Shown here one piece after another: positions 18,216 to 25,873 of a stretch of 64,000 nucleotides of DNA (positions are counted from its first letter, which is position 1; each line of letters starts with the position of its first letter). The stretch is from positions 1 through 64,000 of the forward strand of contig CAJUAA010000011.1 in NCBI GenBank assembly GCA_910584205.1, given 5' to 3'. Source of the stretch: an uncultured Lachnospiraceae bacterium (GTDB lineage Bacteria > Bacillota > Clostridia > Lachnospirales > Lachnospiraceae). The notes under the pieces are model-generated. The model searched no databases and was not told the origin of the DNA. It saw nothing but the letters and a program-made list of their open reading frames with translations. Made by a program: the position numbers and the translations under genes.

Positions 18216-19158
18216 GAAAAATATCCAGTGGGACAAATACATGGTGTATCTGATCTTTGTGGGGGTATTCCTGGTATTTGCGGTGGTACTGGGAAACAAA
18301 GGATTTATAAGTCCCAACAACATTGTCAATATCCTGCGTCAGACCACCATGATCTCGATCATGGCCGTTGCGGGAACGCTGGTCATGGCAGCCGGGCAGA
18401 TTGACCTGACGGTGGGCGCGGTGGCGGCCATGACCGCCATGATTGTCTCCCTGATCCTGCAGAGCACCAATTCCATTCTGCTGGCTTTACTCGCCGGGAT
18501 CTGTTTTGGATGCCTCATCGGAGCGGTCAACGGCATACTCGTGACCAGATTCGGTCTTCCGGCCTTTCTCGCCACCATGGGCATGATGCAGGTGGTCAGA
18601 GGAAGCGCCATGTGGATCACTGATACCGCGGCCGTTCCGATTGCCAATCAGACATTCTGTACGGTTTTCGGCATCGGAGAGATCGCAGGGATTCCCGTAC
18701 TGCTGCTGTGGACCTTTGTCTTTTATGTGGCAGGCTTCGCGCTCTTCAACAAGACAGCCTTCGGGCGCCATATCCTGGCAACCGGCGGCAATGAGATGTC
18801 CGCGCAGTACAGCGGCATCAATACCATAAGGGTAAAGATGACCGCGTTCATCCTGTCCGGCGCCTTTGCAGCCTTCGCCGGAATCCTCTACGCAGGACGG
18901 CTTCAGGCCGGACGTTATTCCTACGGCGACGGCGACGAAATGTCGGTCATCGCGGCGGTGGTGCTCGGCGGCACTTCCATGTCGGGCGGCACGGGCTCTG
19001 TGATCGGAGCGCTTTTTGGCTCCGTCCTCATGGGCATGATCAACAACGCGCTGATTCTGGCTAATCTAAGCAGCGCACAGCAGACAGTGGTAAAAGGGCT
19101 GATTATTATTCTGGCGGTTGCCATGAGCAATATTGCGCAGAAAAAGAACAGAAGATAA
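18193..19158 (+). CDS. Sugar ABC transporter permease (RbsC-like)
   Basis: This is a 321-residue integral membrane protein with 8-10 hydrophobic helices. The GQIDLTVGAVAAMTAMI and YSGINTIRVKMTAFILSGAFA segments are typical of RbsC/CUT2 permeases. The start at 18193 follows AGAGGAGGAATTACAGC and lies inside the end of the ATPase gene. A homodimer of this permease would form the channel, with one permease gene being usual for CUT2 systems. It lies 45 nt upstream of the oxidoreductase gene in the same operon. Confidence 0.95.
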   Translation: MQSSKAVKKNIQWDKYMVYLIFVGVFLVFAVVLGNKGFISPNNIVNILRQTTMISIMAVAGTLVMAAGQIDLTVGAVAAMTAMIVSLILQSTNSILLALLAGICFGCLIGAVNGILVTRFGLPAFLATMGMMQVVRGSAMWITDTAAVPIANQTFCTVFGIGEIAGIPVLLLWTFVFYVAGFALFNKTAFGRHILATGGNEMSAQYSGINTIRVKMTAFILSGAFAAFAGILYAGRLQAGRYSYGDGDEMSVIAAVVLGGTSMSGGTGSVIGALFGSVLMGMINNALILANLSSAQQTVVKGLIIILAVAMSNIAQKKNRR

Positions 19159-19203
19159 CAAAAAATTATAAAAAAATAAGAAAAAGAATGGAGGAAAAGT
19201 AAC

Positions 19204-20379
19204 ATGAAAAAATTGAATGTAGGCCTGGTAGGCGCAGGATTTATGGGAAAGGCGCATGTGGTCGGATATTCCAATATGCCCAAATTTTTCTGGCCGGCGC
19301 CGGCGGTTCCGGTGATGAAGACGATCTGCGATATCGTACCCGAGATTGCAGAAGATGCCAGAGAGCGTTTTGGATTCGAAAAATGCTGCACGGACTGGAA
19401 GGAGATCGTAAACGATCCGGAGATCGACGTGGTCAGCATCTGTACGCCCAACAACGCCCACGCGGAGATCGCGATTGCCGCGTTAAAGGCAGGAAAACAC
19501 GTGATTTGTGAGAAGCCCATCGCTTCTACGCTGAAAGATGCAAAGGCCATGGCAGAGGCGGCTGCAGAGGCGGCGAAAAAAGGGATCATCAGCATGAACG
19601 CTTATCAGTACCGCAGAGTGCCCGCCATCGATCTGGCAAAGAAGCTGATTGACGAAGGCTCTATCGGCGACATTTTAAATATCCGCTGCACCTATCTGCA
19701 GAGCTGGTCGGCAGACCCGTCCTCCCCGCTCTCCTGGAGATTCCAGAAAGAGATCGCCGGAGCCGGAACTCTGGGAGATATCGCGTCTCACGTGATCGAT
19801 ATCGCGCAGTATCTGGCCGGAGACATCGATGAAGTCACCGGTATGATGAAGACCTATATCAAAGAGCGCCCCGTACAGGAAGGCGGCGTGGACCTTCTGG
19901 GAACCGTAAAACTCGGAGCCGATGCCAAGAAAAGTCCGGTGGATACGGATGATGAGACCAGCTACCTGGTTAAATTCAAAAGCGGAGCGGTCGGAAGCAT
20001 CGAGGCCACCAGAAACGCATGGGGCCGCAACAACTACATTACCGTGGAGCTTCACGGAACGCTGGGAAGCATCCATTTCAACTACGAGCGGCTGAACGAG
20101 CTCCAGGTGTGCTTTGCCAACGATCCGGACAACTGCCGCGGATTCAAGACCATCTATACCGGTCCGGCACATTTCCACGGAGAAGTGACCTGGAATATCC
20201 CGGGTATGAACATCGGCTACGGAGAGCTGAAGGCGATTGAAATGTACGAATTTATCAAAGCCATCGCCACCGGAGAGCAGCCCTCCACCAGATTCGCTGT
20301 AGGATATCGGGTGGAACGCGTCTGCGAGGCCATGAGAAAATCCTCTGAATCCGGAAGCTGGGAGAAGGTAGAAGATTAA
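19204..20379 (+). CDS. Gfo/Idh/MocA-family NAD(P)-dependent sugar oxidoreductase, paralogue B
   Basis: The 391-residue enzyme, last in the rightward operon, starts after GGAGGAAAAGTAAC. Rossmann motif VGLVGAGFMGKAHV, catalytic Lys in CEKPIA, and the Asp/His helix LGDIASHVIDIAQ are present. About half its residues match paralogue A (12251-13423), including the shared WSADP.SPLSWRFQK segment, which recalls levoglucosan-dehydrogenase-like members. Having two such enzymes in one island suggests one oxidises the imported substrate and the other reduces a keto product. Which does which cannot be told from sequence. Confidence 0.92.
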   Translation: MKKLNVGLVGAGFMGKAHVVGYSNMPKFFWPAPAVPVMKTICDIVPEIAEDARERFGFEKCCTDWKEIVNDPEIDVVSICTPNNAHAEIAIAALKAGKHVICEKPIASTLKDAKAMAEAAAEAAKKGIISMNAYQYRRVPAIDLAKKLIDEGSIGDILNIRCTYLQSWSADPSSPLSWRFQKEIAGAGTLGDIASHVIDIAQYLAGDIDEVTGMMKTYIKERPVQEGGVDLLGTVKLGADAKKSPVDTDDETSYLVKFKSGAVGSIEATRNAWGRNNYITVELHGTLGSIHFNYERLNELQVCFANDPDNCRGFKTIYTGPAHFHGEVTWNIPGMNIGYGELKAIEMYEFIKAIATGEQPSTRFAVGYRVERVCEAMRKSSESGSWEKVED

Positions 20380-20400
20380 CGAAAGAATAAATCGGGGAAA

Positions 20401-20449
20401 GGGGCCGCTGCAAAATAGATGAACAATCGTCTATGGAGCAGCGGCTCCT
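20401..20449 (+). other. 3'UTR hairpin of the rightward operon, shared with 12182-12236
   Basis: GGGGCCGCTGC (20401-20411) pairs with GCAGCGGCTCC (20438-20448). Inside are an asymmetric loop (AAAA opposite TGGA) and an inner stem TAGATGA/TCGTCTA (20416-20422, 20427-20433) that keeps pairing by a G-T pair. It begins 22 nt after the paralogue B stop and has no T-tract, so it is not a good terminator by itself. The likeness to the hairpin after paralogue A suggests it was duplicated with the gene or is kept for a function in RNA. Confidence 0.78.
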
Positions 20450-20475
20450 CCGTCGGATGAGATCTCTATTCCATA

Positions 20476-20509
20476 AAAAGGCTGCCGGTGTTTTGCACGG
20501 CAGCCTTTT
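20476..20509. terminator. Bidirectional terminator between convergent oxidoreductase and regulator genes
   Basis: AAAAGGCTGCCG (20476-20487) pairs perfectly with CGGCAGCCTTTT (20498-20509) around a 10-nt loop. The A and T ends give a T-run on either strand, fitting the convergent gene ends on both sides. Confidence 0.88.
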
Positions 20510-20518
20510 GAATGAAAC

Positions 20519-22546
20519 TTATTCCATGGTAAAATGCGGCAGATTCTCCCGGATCGCGCGCCGAAGCTCGTCAGGCGGATTTTCCTTGAAAATATTGGAC
20601 CAGGTCTTCAGAAGATTTTCCGGTGTCACCAGAACCGGTTCAATGCCGATGAAAGAAGGGGTCCGTTTTCCCAGAAGCGCGTTGGCGGCGGCCAGGGCAA
20701 TCGCCTCCCCCTGTTCATAGGGGCACTGGGCGCTTAAGGTTTTGACCATCCCGCCCTTCGCCATATTGAGTGCGATGGAATGGTCCAGGTCTCCGGTCAC
20801 AACCGCCACGTCCATCCGGTCCAGTTCCGTCAGCGCCCGCAGCACTTCCAGCGCCGGGCCGTCCCAGGAGACGTAGAAAGCCTCCACTTCGGAATGGTGC
20901 CGGACGAATTCTTTCGTCTTTTTATACACTTCTGATTCCGACTGGAAATGAATCTCTCCGCAGATCTGGATCTCAGGAAATTCCTCCGACAGTACCTGTT
21001 CCGCCGCGTTATCCCTCTGTCTGGTCGCATAAAAATGCTGATTGCCGTGGCGCACGATGCCCGCGTACTTCATCCCGTGGCGCACCATATATTTGCCAAG
21101 GCCGTGTCCCATGTTCCGGCCGTGGGAATACTCGTTGACGGAGACACAGGAGACATAGTCTCCCCGGGCAATTCCGTCCGGTATGTTGGTGATCAACACA
21201 AGCTTTGTCTCGCTCTGTACCACCTTCTGAAAGGCTTCGGCCGTTTCCCGGGTGTCAACCGGTACGGCGATCAGCAGATCCGGGGACAGAAAGCGGATGC
21301 TTTCCAGCTGCCGGCACTGCATGGGAGCTTCGAAATGCGCGTCGGTCACGGCGATGATCGAAATCTCCAGATCCTCAAAGATTTTCTTGATCCCTTTTTC
21401 GATGAGCTGCATCCAGGCCTTGCCCATATAGTGGAACGAAATCGCGGCGGTGTAATGCCGGCTGCGGATCTGTTCCTTCTCCAGCTCTGAGAGTTCCAGC
21501 ACCTCCGCGCTCTCCGCTTTCTCCCCGAAAGGCCCCCGGCCGATGCCGCAGGTGGAATTTCTTACATTCAGGCGCACGGGAAGCGTTGTCTGCCGGTACT
21601 CCGCCTCCTCGCCCTGGATTCGCTTCATCAGGGTCTTGAATGCCAGAGCGCTGCACACAGGCGGCTGCCGGTCAATACAGGTAAGCTCCGGAGCCAGCAG
21701 AGGAGACCAGTCAAAATCGTTCAGACTGATGACGGAGATTTCCTTTGGAATCACAATATTGTGTGCGTGAAGATATTTTAACAGCGGCATAATCGGAAAC
21801 GAGTTGGCCACCACGATTCCGGTGGGAGGGACCTCCTCCGCCATCATCTGATCCATCACCTGAAAGACTTCGGCTTCCGTATTCAGATTGGGGAAGATCA
21901 GACGCCTGTTTTCCTTCATGCCATAGTCGTGGAGGGCCTTTTGATAGCCGTCAAAACGCCAGGTGGACAGATCTTTGGAATTTCCCATATACGCGATATG
22001 TTCGTGTCCGTTTTTGATCAGATGCCTTGTGGCCTGATATCCTCCGTCGAACATGTCCGGAGAAAACACATCCGCCTTTAATCCCGGAATCTGCTTGCCG
22101 ATCAATACGACCGGCACGGAAATTTCCTGAAAAAACGTTTCGGTCAGGATTCCGCGCTCATCGGGGAAGGCAATGATGCCGCACAAATCCGGCGTCGCCG
22201 TCAGCATGTTTTTCAGCACCGCCAGACGGGAGGTATCCTTGTCGTATTCCGCGGACACCAGCGTATATTCGGTGGCTGCCAGCAGATTCCGGATGTTTTC
22301 TTCGATCTGCCGCTGAAACAGGCTGCCCTTCTCCGAGAGCAGGATAAAGATGTATTTGATCCCGCCGGCGCCATGTCCTGTCCTGGTTTTTTTAATGATA
22401 AAATTGGGTAATTCATCCAGTTCCTGAATCGCGCGTTCCACCTTCTCCACCAGTTCCGGGCTTACATAGCGCGTATGATTGACCACATGGGAAACGGTTG
22501 AAGTGGAAACGCCTGCGATTTTTGCGATGTCTTTGATGGTTGCCAT
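20519..22546 (-). CDS. LacI-family regulator fused to a sugar-binding-protein domain
   Basis: At 675 residues this is about twice the normal LacI size. Residues 1-55 are a LacI headpiece (MATIKDIAKIAGVSTSTVSH, hinge helix near 48-55). Residues about 63-335 are a normal LacI sensor domain. Residues about 350-675 are a second binding domain homologous over its whole length to the island's lipoprotein receptor, with YTAAISFHY at 365-373 (101-109 in the receptor), DYVSCVS, AQCPYEQG and NALLGKRTP in register; roughly 35-40% identity by eye. It lacks any signal peptide, so it is cytosolic. Palindromes TTTGCGCAAA at both operon promoters and at its own promoter are the probable operators. It would sense one or two ligands. 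Confidence 0.93.
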   Translation of the reverse strand: MATIKDIAKIAGVSTSTVSHVVNHTRYVSPELVEKVERAIQELDELPNFIIKKTRTGHGAGGIKYIFILLSEKGSLFQRQIEENIRNLLAATEYTLVSAEYDKDTSRLAVLKNMLTATPDLCGIIAFPDERGILTETFFQEISVPVVLIGKQIPGLKADVFSPDMFDGGYQATRHLIKNGHEHIAYMGNSKDLSTWRFDGYQKALHDYGMKENRRLIFPNLNTEAEVFQVMDQMMAEEVPPTGIVVANSFPIMPLLKYLHAHNIVIPKEISVISLNDFDWSPLLAPELTCIDRQPPVCSALAFKTLMKRIQGEEAEYRQTTLPVRLNVRNSTCGIGRGPFGEKAESAEVLELSELEKEQIRSRHYTAAISFHYMGKAWMQLIEKGIKKIFEDLEISIIAVTDAHFEAPMQCRQLESIRFLSPDLLIAVPVDTRETAEAFQKVVQSETKLVLITNIPDGIARGDYVSCVSVNEYSHGRNMGHGLGKYMVRHGMKYAGIVRHGNQHFYATRQRDNAAEQVLSEEFPEIQICGEIHFQSESEVYKKTKEFVRHHSEVEAFYVSWDGPALEVLRALTELDRMDVAVVTGDLDHSIALNMAKGGMVKTLSAQCPYEQGEAIALAAANALLGKRTPSFIGIEPVLVTPENLLKTWSNIFKENPPDELRRAIRENLPHFTME

Positions 22547-22581
22547 AATTCTGATCCTCGTATTACCATATTACTTTCCAT

Positions 22582-22625
22582 ATTATAGAAGGGGGAATAA
22601 AATGTCAACAAAATTTGCGCAAAAT
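22582..22625 (-). promoter_or_regulatory. Promoter of the LacI-type regulator gene with its operator
   Basis: On the minus strand TTGACA (22608-22603) and TATAAT (22587-22582) are 15 nt apart; TAATAT two bases on gives 17. The operator palindrome AAATTTGCGCAAAATTT (22611-22627) abuts the -35 box on its upstream side. This is the third copy in the island and suggests autoregulation. Confidence 0.75.
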
Positions 22626-22732
22626 TTCTTGCCTCATATGAAAAATTACTTTGCTTTCCTTGAAGAGACTGCGCCCTTCAGGGCCAGGGAAAGGGAAGAA
22701 AAAGGCGAACTATAAAATATAATCGGTAAAGG

Positions 22733-24058
22733 ATGATGAAGATGAACTTTTATTCTATTTATATTCCTCTGGTGCTTCAGAATATCATAACATTAAGTGT
22801 GAATCTGGCGGACAATATCATGCTTGGGGCCTACAGCGAGACGGCGCTGGCCGGGGTGGCAGCAGTCAACCAGATACAGTTTGTCTATCAGCAGCTTATC
22901 ATGGCATTGGGGGATGGGCTGGTGATGTTTGGAAGTCAGTATTGGGGCAGGGGACAAGTACAGCCGATCAAAAAGATTACCGCCTCCGCCATGTATGGGG
23001 CAGTCACATTGGCTGCAGTGCTGTTTGCACTGGCCAGCCTGTTCCCGCGGCAGGCGGTTGGGATCTTTACGACGGACAGCGGGATCATAGGGGAGGGCGC
23101 GGCATATCTGGGGATCATACGTTTTACCTATCTCTTTTTTGCTGTGACGCAGCTTCTTTTGGCGGCTGTCCGCAGTACGGAGACGGTGAAGATCGCCTCC
23201 TGCCTGTCCGTTCTTACTTTCTGCATAAACTGCGGAATGAATTATATGTTGATCTTTGGACATTTCGGCGCACCGCAGCTGGGCGTACAGGGAGCGGCAA
23301 TCGGCACACTTTTGGCGCGCATGGCAGAAAGTGCCGCGCTGGTTTTCTATATCTGGAAAAGAGAGCAGAAATTAAAGCTAAGATTCAGGGACTTCCTGCA
23401 GTTTGACTGGAAACTTTTGAAAAAATATTACAGGCTGACGGCGCCCATGCTCGTCGTGCAGGGGCTGTGGGGGGTTAACACCGCGCTGCAGACGGTGATC
23501 CTGGGACATATGACGGCAGCGGCTATCGCTGCAAACAGTGCGGCGTCCACATTGTTTCTGATGGTGAAATCCGCTTCGGTGGGAGCCGCTTCAGCAGCCG
23601 CGGTGATCATCGGGAAAGCGACCGGCACGGGGGATCTGGCGAAAGTGAGGGAATATTCGGGGAGACTCCAGAAAAAATTCATAGTGATCGGAGTGCTCTC
23701 CGGAGTGTTCCTGTATGTTCTGAGGATTCCGGTTCTTGGCCTTTATGATCTGTCGCCGGAGACAATGAAAATGGCGGATACATTTCTGATCATCTTAAGT
23801 GTCATCTGTGTGGGGATGTCCTATCAGATGCCGACCAACAGCGGAATTATCCGTGGGGGCGGCAACGCGCTGTTTGTCGTAAAGATGGACTTGATCAGTA
23901 TCTGGGGAATCGTGCTTCCGCTTTCCTTTATCATGGCGTTTGTGGTGAAGGCGTCACCGGCAGTTGTGGTGTGTTGCCTGAATGCGGATCAGATTTTCAA
24001 ATGCGTACCGGCATATCTGGAGTCTCATTACGGGAACTGGGTGCGCAGGCTGGTGTAG
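22733..24058 (+). CDS. MATE-family efflux transporter
   Basis: A membrane protein of about 440 residues with 12 hydrophobic helices in the MATE two-bundle layout. Typical segments are NLADNIMLGAYSETALAG near the N-terminus and QMPTNSGIIRGGGNALFV in the second half. Three ATGs (22733, 22736, 22742) are candidate starts; AAAGG at 22728-22732 is best spaced for 22742. MATE proteins export cationic drugs or metabolites using Na+ or H+ gradients. The C-terminus looks complete, but the convergent ATPase gene runs antisense over the last 105 nt. Confidence 0.92.
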   Translation: MMKMNFYSIYIPLVLQNIITLSVNLADNIMLGAYSETALAGVAAVNQIQFVYQQLIMALGDGLVMFGSQYWGRGQVQPIKKITASAMYGAVTLAAVLFALASLFPRQAVGIFTTDSGIIGEGAAYLGIIRFTYLFFAVTQLLLAAVRSTETVKIASCLSVLTFCINCGMNYMLIFGHFGAPQLGVQGAAIGTLLARMAESAALVFYIWKREQKLKLRFRDFLQFDWKLLKKYYRLTAPMLVVQGLWGVNTALQTVILGHMTAAAIAANSAASTLFLMVKSASVGAASAAAVIIGKATGTGDLAKVREYSGRLQKKFIVIGVLSGVFLYVLRIPVLGLYDLSPETMKMADTFLIILSVICVGMSYQMPTNSGIIRGGGNALFVVKMDLISIWGIVLPLSFIMAFVVKASPAVVVCCLNADQIFKCVPAYLESHYGNWVRRLV

Positions 24059-25537
24059 GGGAAATTTGTATCTTTTCTTCCGAATCTGGTCGATGGCTCC
24101 TGCTGCTGACTGGTTCCACTTCAGTTCGATCACCAGCGCCGGCAGCGGGGACGTCTTTTTCGGCAGATAGATCAGGTCTGCGTAACCGTTTCCGGCGGGG
24201 AGTTCCTCGAACTTCAGATAATGGTCTTTATAGCTGAAATAAGCCAGCTTGATCACACTGCGCAGAGCCTGTTCGTTATTGTAGAAGAGGAACGCCGTCT
24301 CTTCGGAATGAATCTTCTCGATCTGCGCTGCCACTGCTTCTTCGTTGCCGCGGACGGTATCTAAGATCAGCTGGTCGCTCTCCCGGATACGGCGGATGGT
24401 TTCCTCACGCTTTACGCCCCGGATGGCTCTGGCGAATTCCAGCCGGATCTCTTCGTTGGGGATCTGTGCGGTCTGTTCCGTCTCATCATAGGCAAGATAG
24501 CCCAGATGGATGAGAAGCGTCAGCACGTCATCCCGATTCCGGAAAGTGACCAGATCGTTGGAAAAACCGTTCGTATCCACCGGGACCGGAATACCGCCGA
24601 GAAGTTCTGCCGCTGTCCTGGACATCCCGTCAAAATCCAGGCTGATATATTCCATCAGACTTCTGGAGGCGGAGGTTTCCGTCCGGTAGGAACGGAACCG
24701 GCGGTTGCGTATGGCGGCCATCACGGAATTCGGATTGTAGACCGAGCCGGTATCTTCCAGATGATACCCGTCATACCACTGCTTCATTGCAGAATTGTCG
24801 CTCCCGGATTCCTGACAGAGTTCTTTTACCTCCGCTTCGGTGAACCCCACATACTCTGCATAAGGTCCCGGAAATACCATGGTAAATTCCTGAAAGTCCG
24901 AGATCGCCGACTGGGAGCCGTCTTTCCGGATGGGAAGGATACCCGTCATATAAGCCGCGGCAAAGATCCGGTCCGTCGTACCGCTTCCTTTGAACAGAGT
25001 ACGCAGAAAATGAAGGTATTCCTTCTGGACTTCCGGCCTTTCCCTGATGGGGGCATCCCATTCATCAATGATCATGATGAATTTACTGCCGGTCAGTTCC
25101 GTGCAGGAAAGAAGCGTCTCGTCAAAAGTACTCCCCGCTTTCAGTTCCGGATAGGCCCGCAGCAGTTCCTCGGTCACCCGGTTCTCAATGAAAGACAGGA
25201 AATCCTGAGGACCTGCTTTTCCGCAGATGTTGGTCATATCCAGATAGATTACGTCATATTGATTCAGATGCTGTAGGTAGCTGGAGTTGATTTTTTCGCC
25301 CTCTGCGATGGCCAGGCCGCAGAAAAGTCCGGAGGAATCGCAGGTCTTGTCATAGTAGGCGCACAGCATCTTTGCCGCGAAGGATTTTCCAAAACGCCTG
25401 GGCCTGCTGATGCAGGTAAGCTTCCTTGGAGTATTCAGCGTCTCGTTGATCAGAGCGATCAGCCCGCTTTTATCTACATAACGGTCGTTACGAATCCCTG
25501 CGAACCCGCTGTTCCCCGGATTTACATACATCCCCAT
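23954..25537 (-). CDS. AAA-ATPase-like/PD-(D/E)XK protein, C-terminus lost and replaced by antisense MATE sequence
   Basis: The start MGMYVNPGNS follows GGAGGTGGCAGAACG, giving 527 residues. The N-terminal P-loop-like region (YVDKSGLIALINETL, SRPRRFGKSFAAKML) and Walker B (FIMIIDEWDAP) belong to the AAA-ATPase-like family common in gut Clostridia. The C-domain has a nuclease-like core (YADLIYLP..., PALVIELKWNQSAAGAIDQI). After KKRYKF (near 24062) similarity to the family should continue for about 40 residues. Here the frame instead runs through the reverse complement of the MATE gene end. The family's role is unknown; this copy is 3'-truncated and probably impaired. Confidence 0.82.
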   Translation of the reverse strand: MGMYVNPGNSGFAGIRNDRYVDKSGLIALINETLNTPRKLTCISRPRRFGKSFAAKMLCAYYDKTCDSSGLFCGLAIAEGEKINSSYLQHLNQYDVIYLDMTNICGKAGPQDFLSFIENRVTEELLRAYPELKAGSTFDETLLSCTELTGSKFIMIIDEWDAPIRERPEVQKEYLHFLRTLFKGSGTTDRIFAAAYMTGILPIRKDGSQSAISDFQEFTMVFPGPYAEYVGFTEAEVKELCQESGSDNSAMKQWYDGYHLEDTGSVYNPNSVMAAIRNRRFRSYRTETSASRSLMEYISLDFDGMSRTAAELLGGIPVPVDTNGFSNDLVTFRNRDDVLTLLIHLGYLAYDETEQTAQIPNEEIRLEFARAIRGVKREETIRRIRESDQLILDTVRGNEEAVAAQIEKIHSEETAFLFYNNEQALRSVIKLAYFSYKDHYLKFEELPAGNGYADLIYLPKKTSPLPALVIELKWNQSAAGAIDQIRKKRYKFPLHQPAHPVPVMRLQICRYAFENLIRIQATHHNCR

Positions 25538-25672
25538 CGTTCTGCCACCTCCGTGTCTATCGTTGTTTTCATTATACGGTTTCAGGGAGAGATTCGCAAG
25601 GTTTCTTTTGGCAGGGTAAACAATGAAAACGGCGACCTTTTTCCGGCGGTGAGAAAAACCTGTATCTGACAG

Positions 25673-25702
25673 TAGACAAAGGTTCTGAAAAAACGATATA
25701 AT
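25673..25702 (+). promoter_or_regulatory. Probable promoter of the second AAA-ATPase-like gene
   Basis: TAGACA (25673-25678) and TATAAT (25697-25702) are 18 nt apart. It lies in the 336-nt gap between divergent ATPase-like genes (25538-25873), which otherwise holds only an AT-rich leader of about 165 nt with no clear gene. Confidence 0.5.
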
Positions 25703-25873
25703 AAAATTATATATGGACTCTTTAAAGCATCTGCTTCGTCTTCCGGAAAATGAGAAGACCAATGTCTGCGACGGGACCGAACGGGAGCGGAATATCTGCT
25801 AAATAAACGCCGCGCAGTTTGACAGAATCACGGTGTCAATTATATAATGATCCCAAATAAGGGGGTGCAGAAT

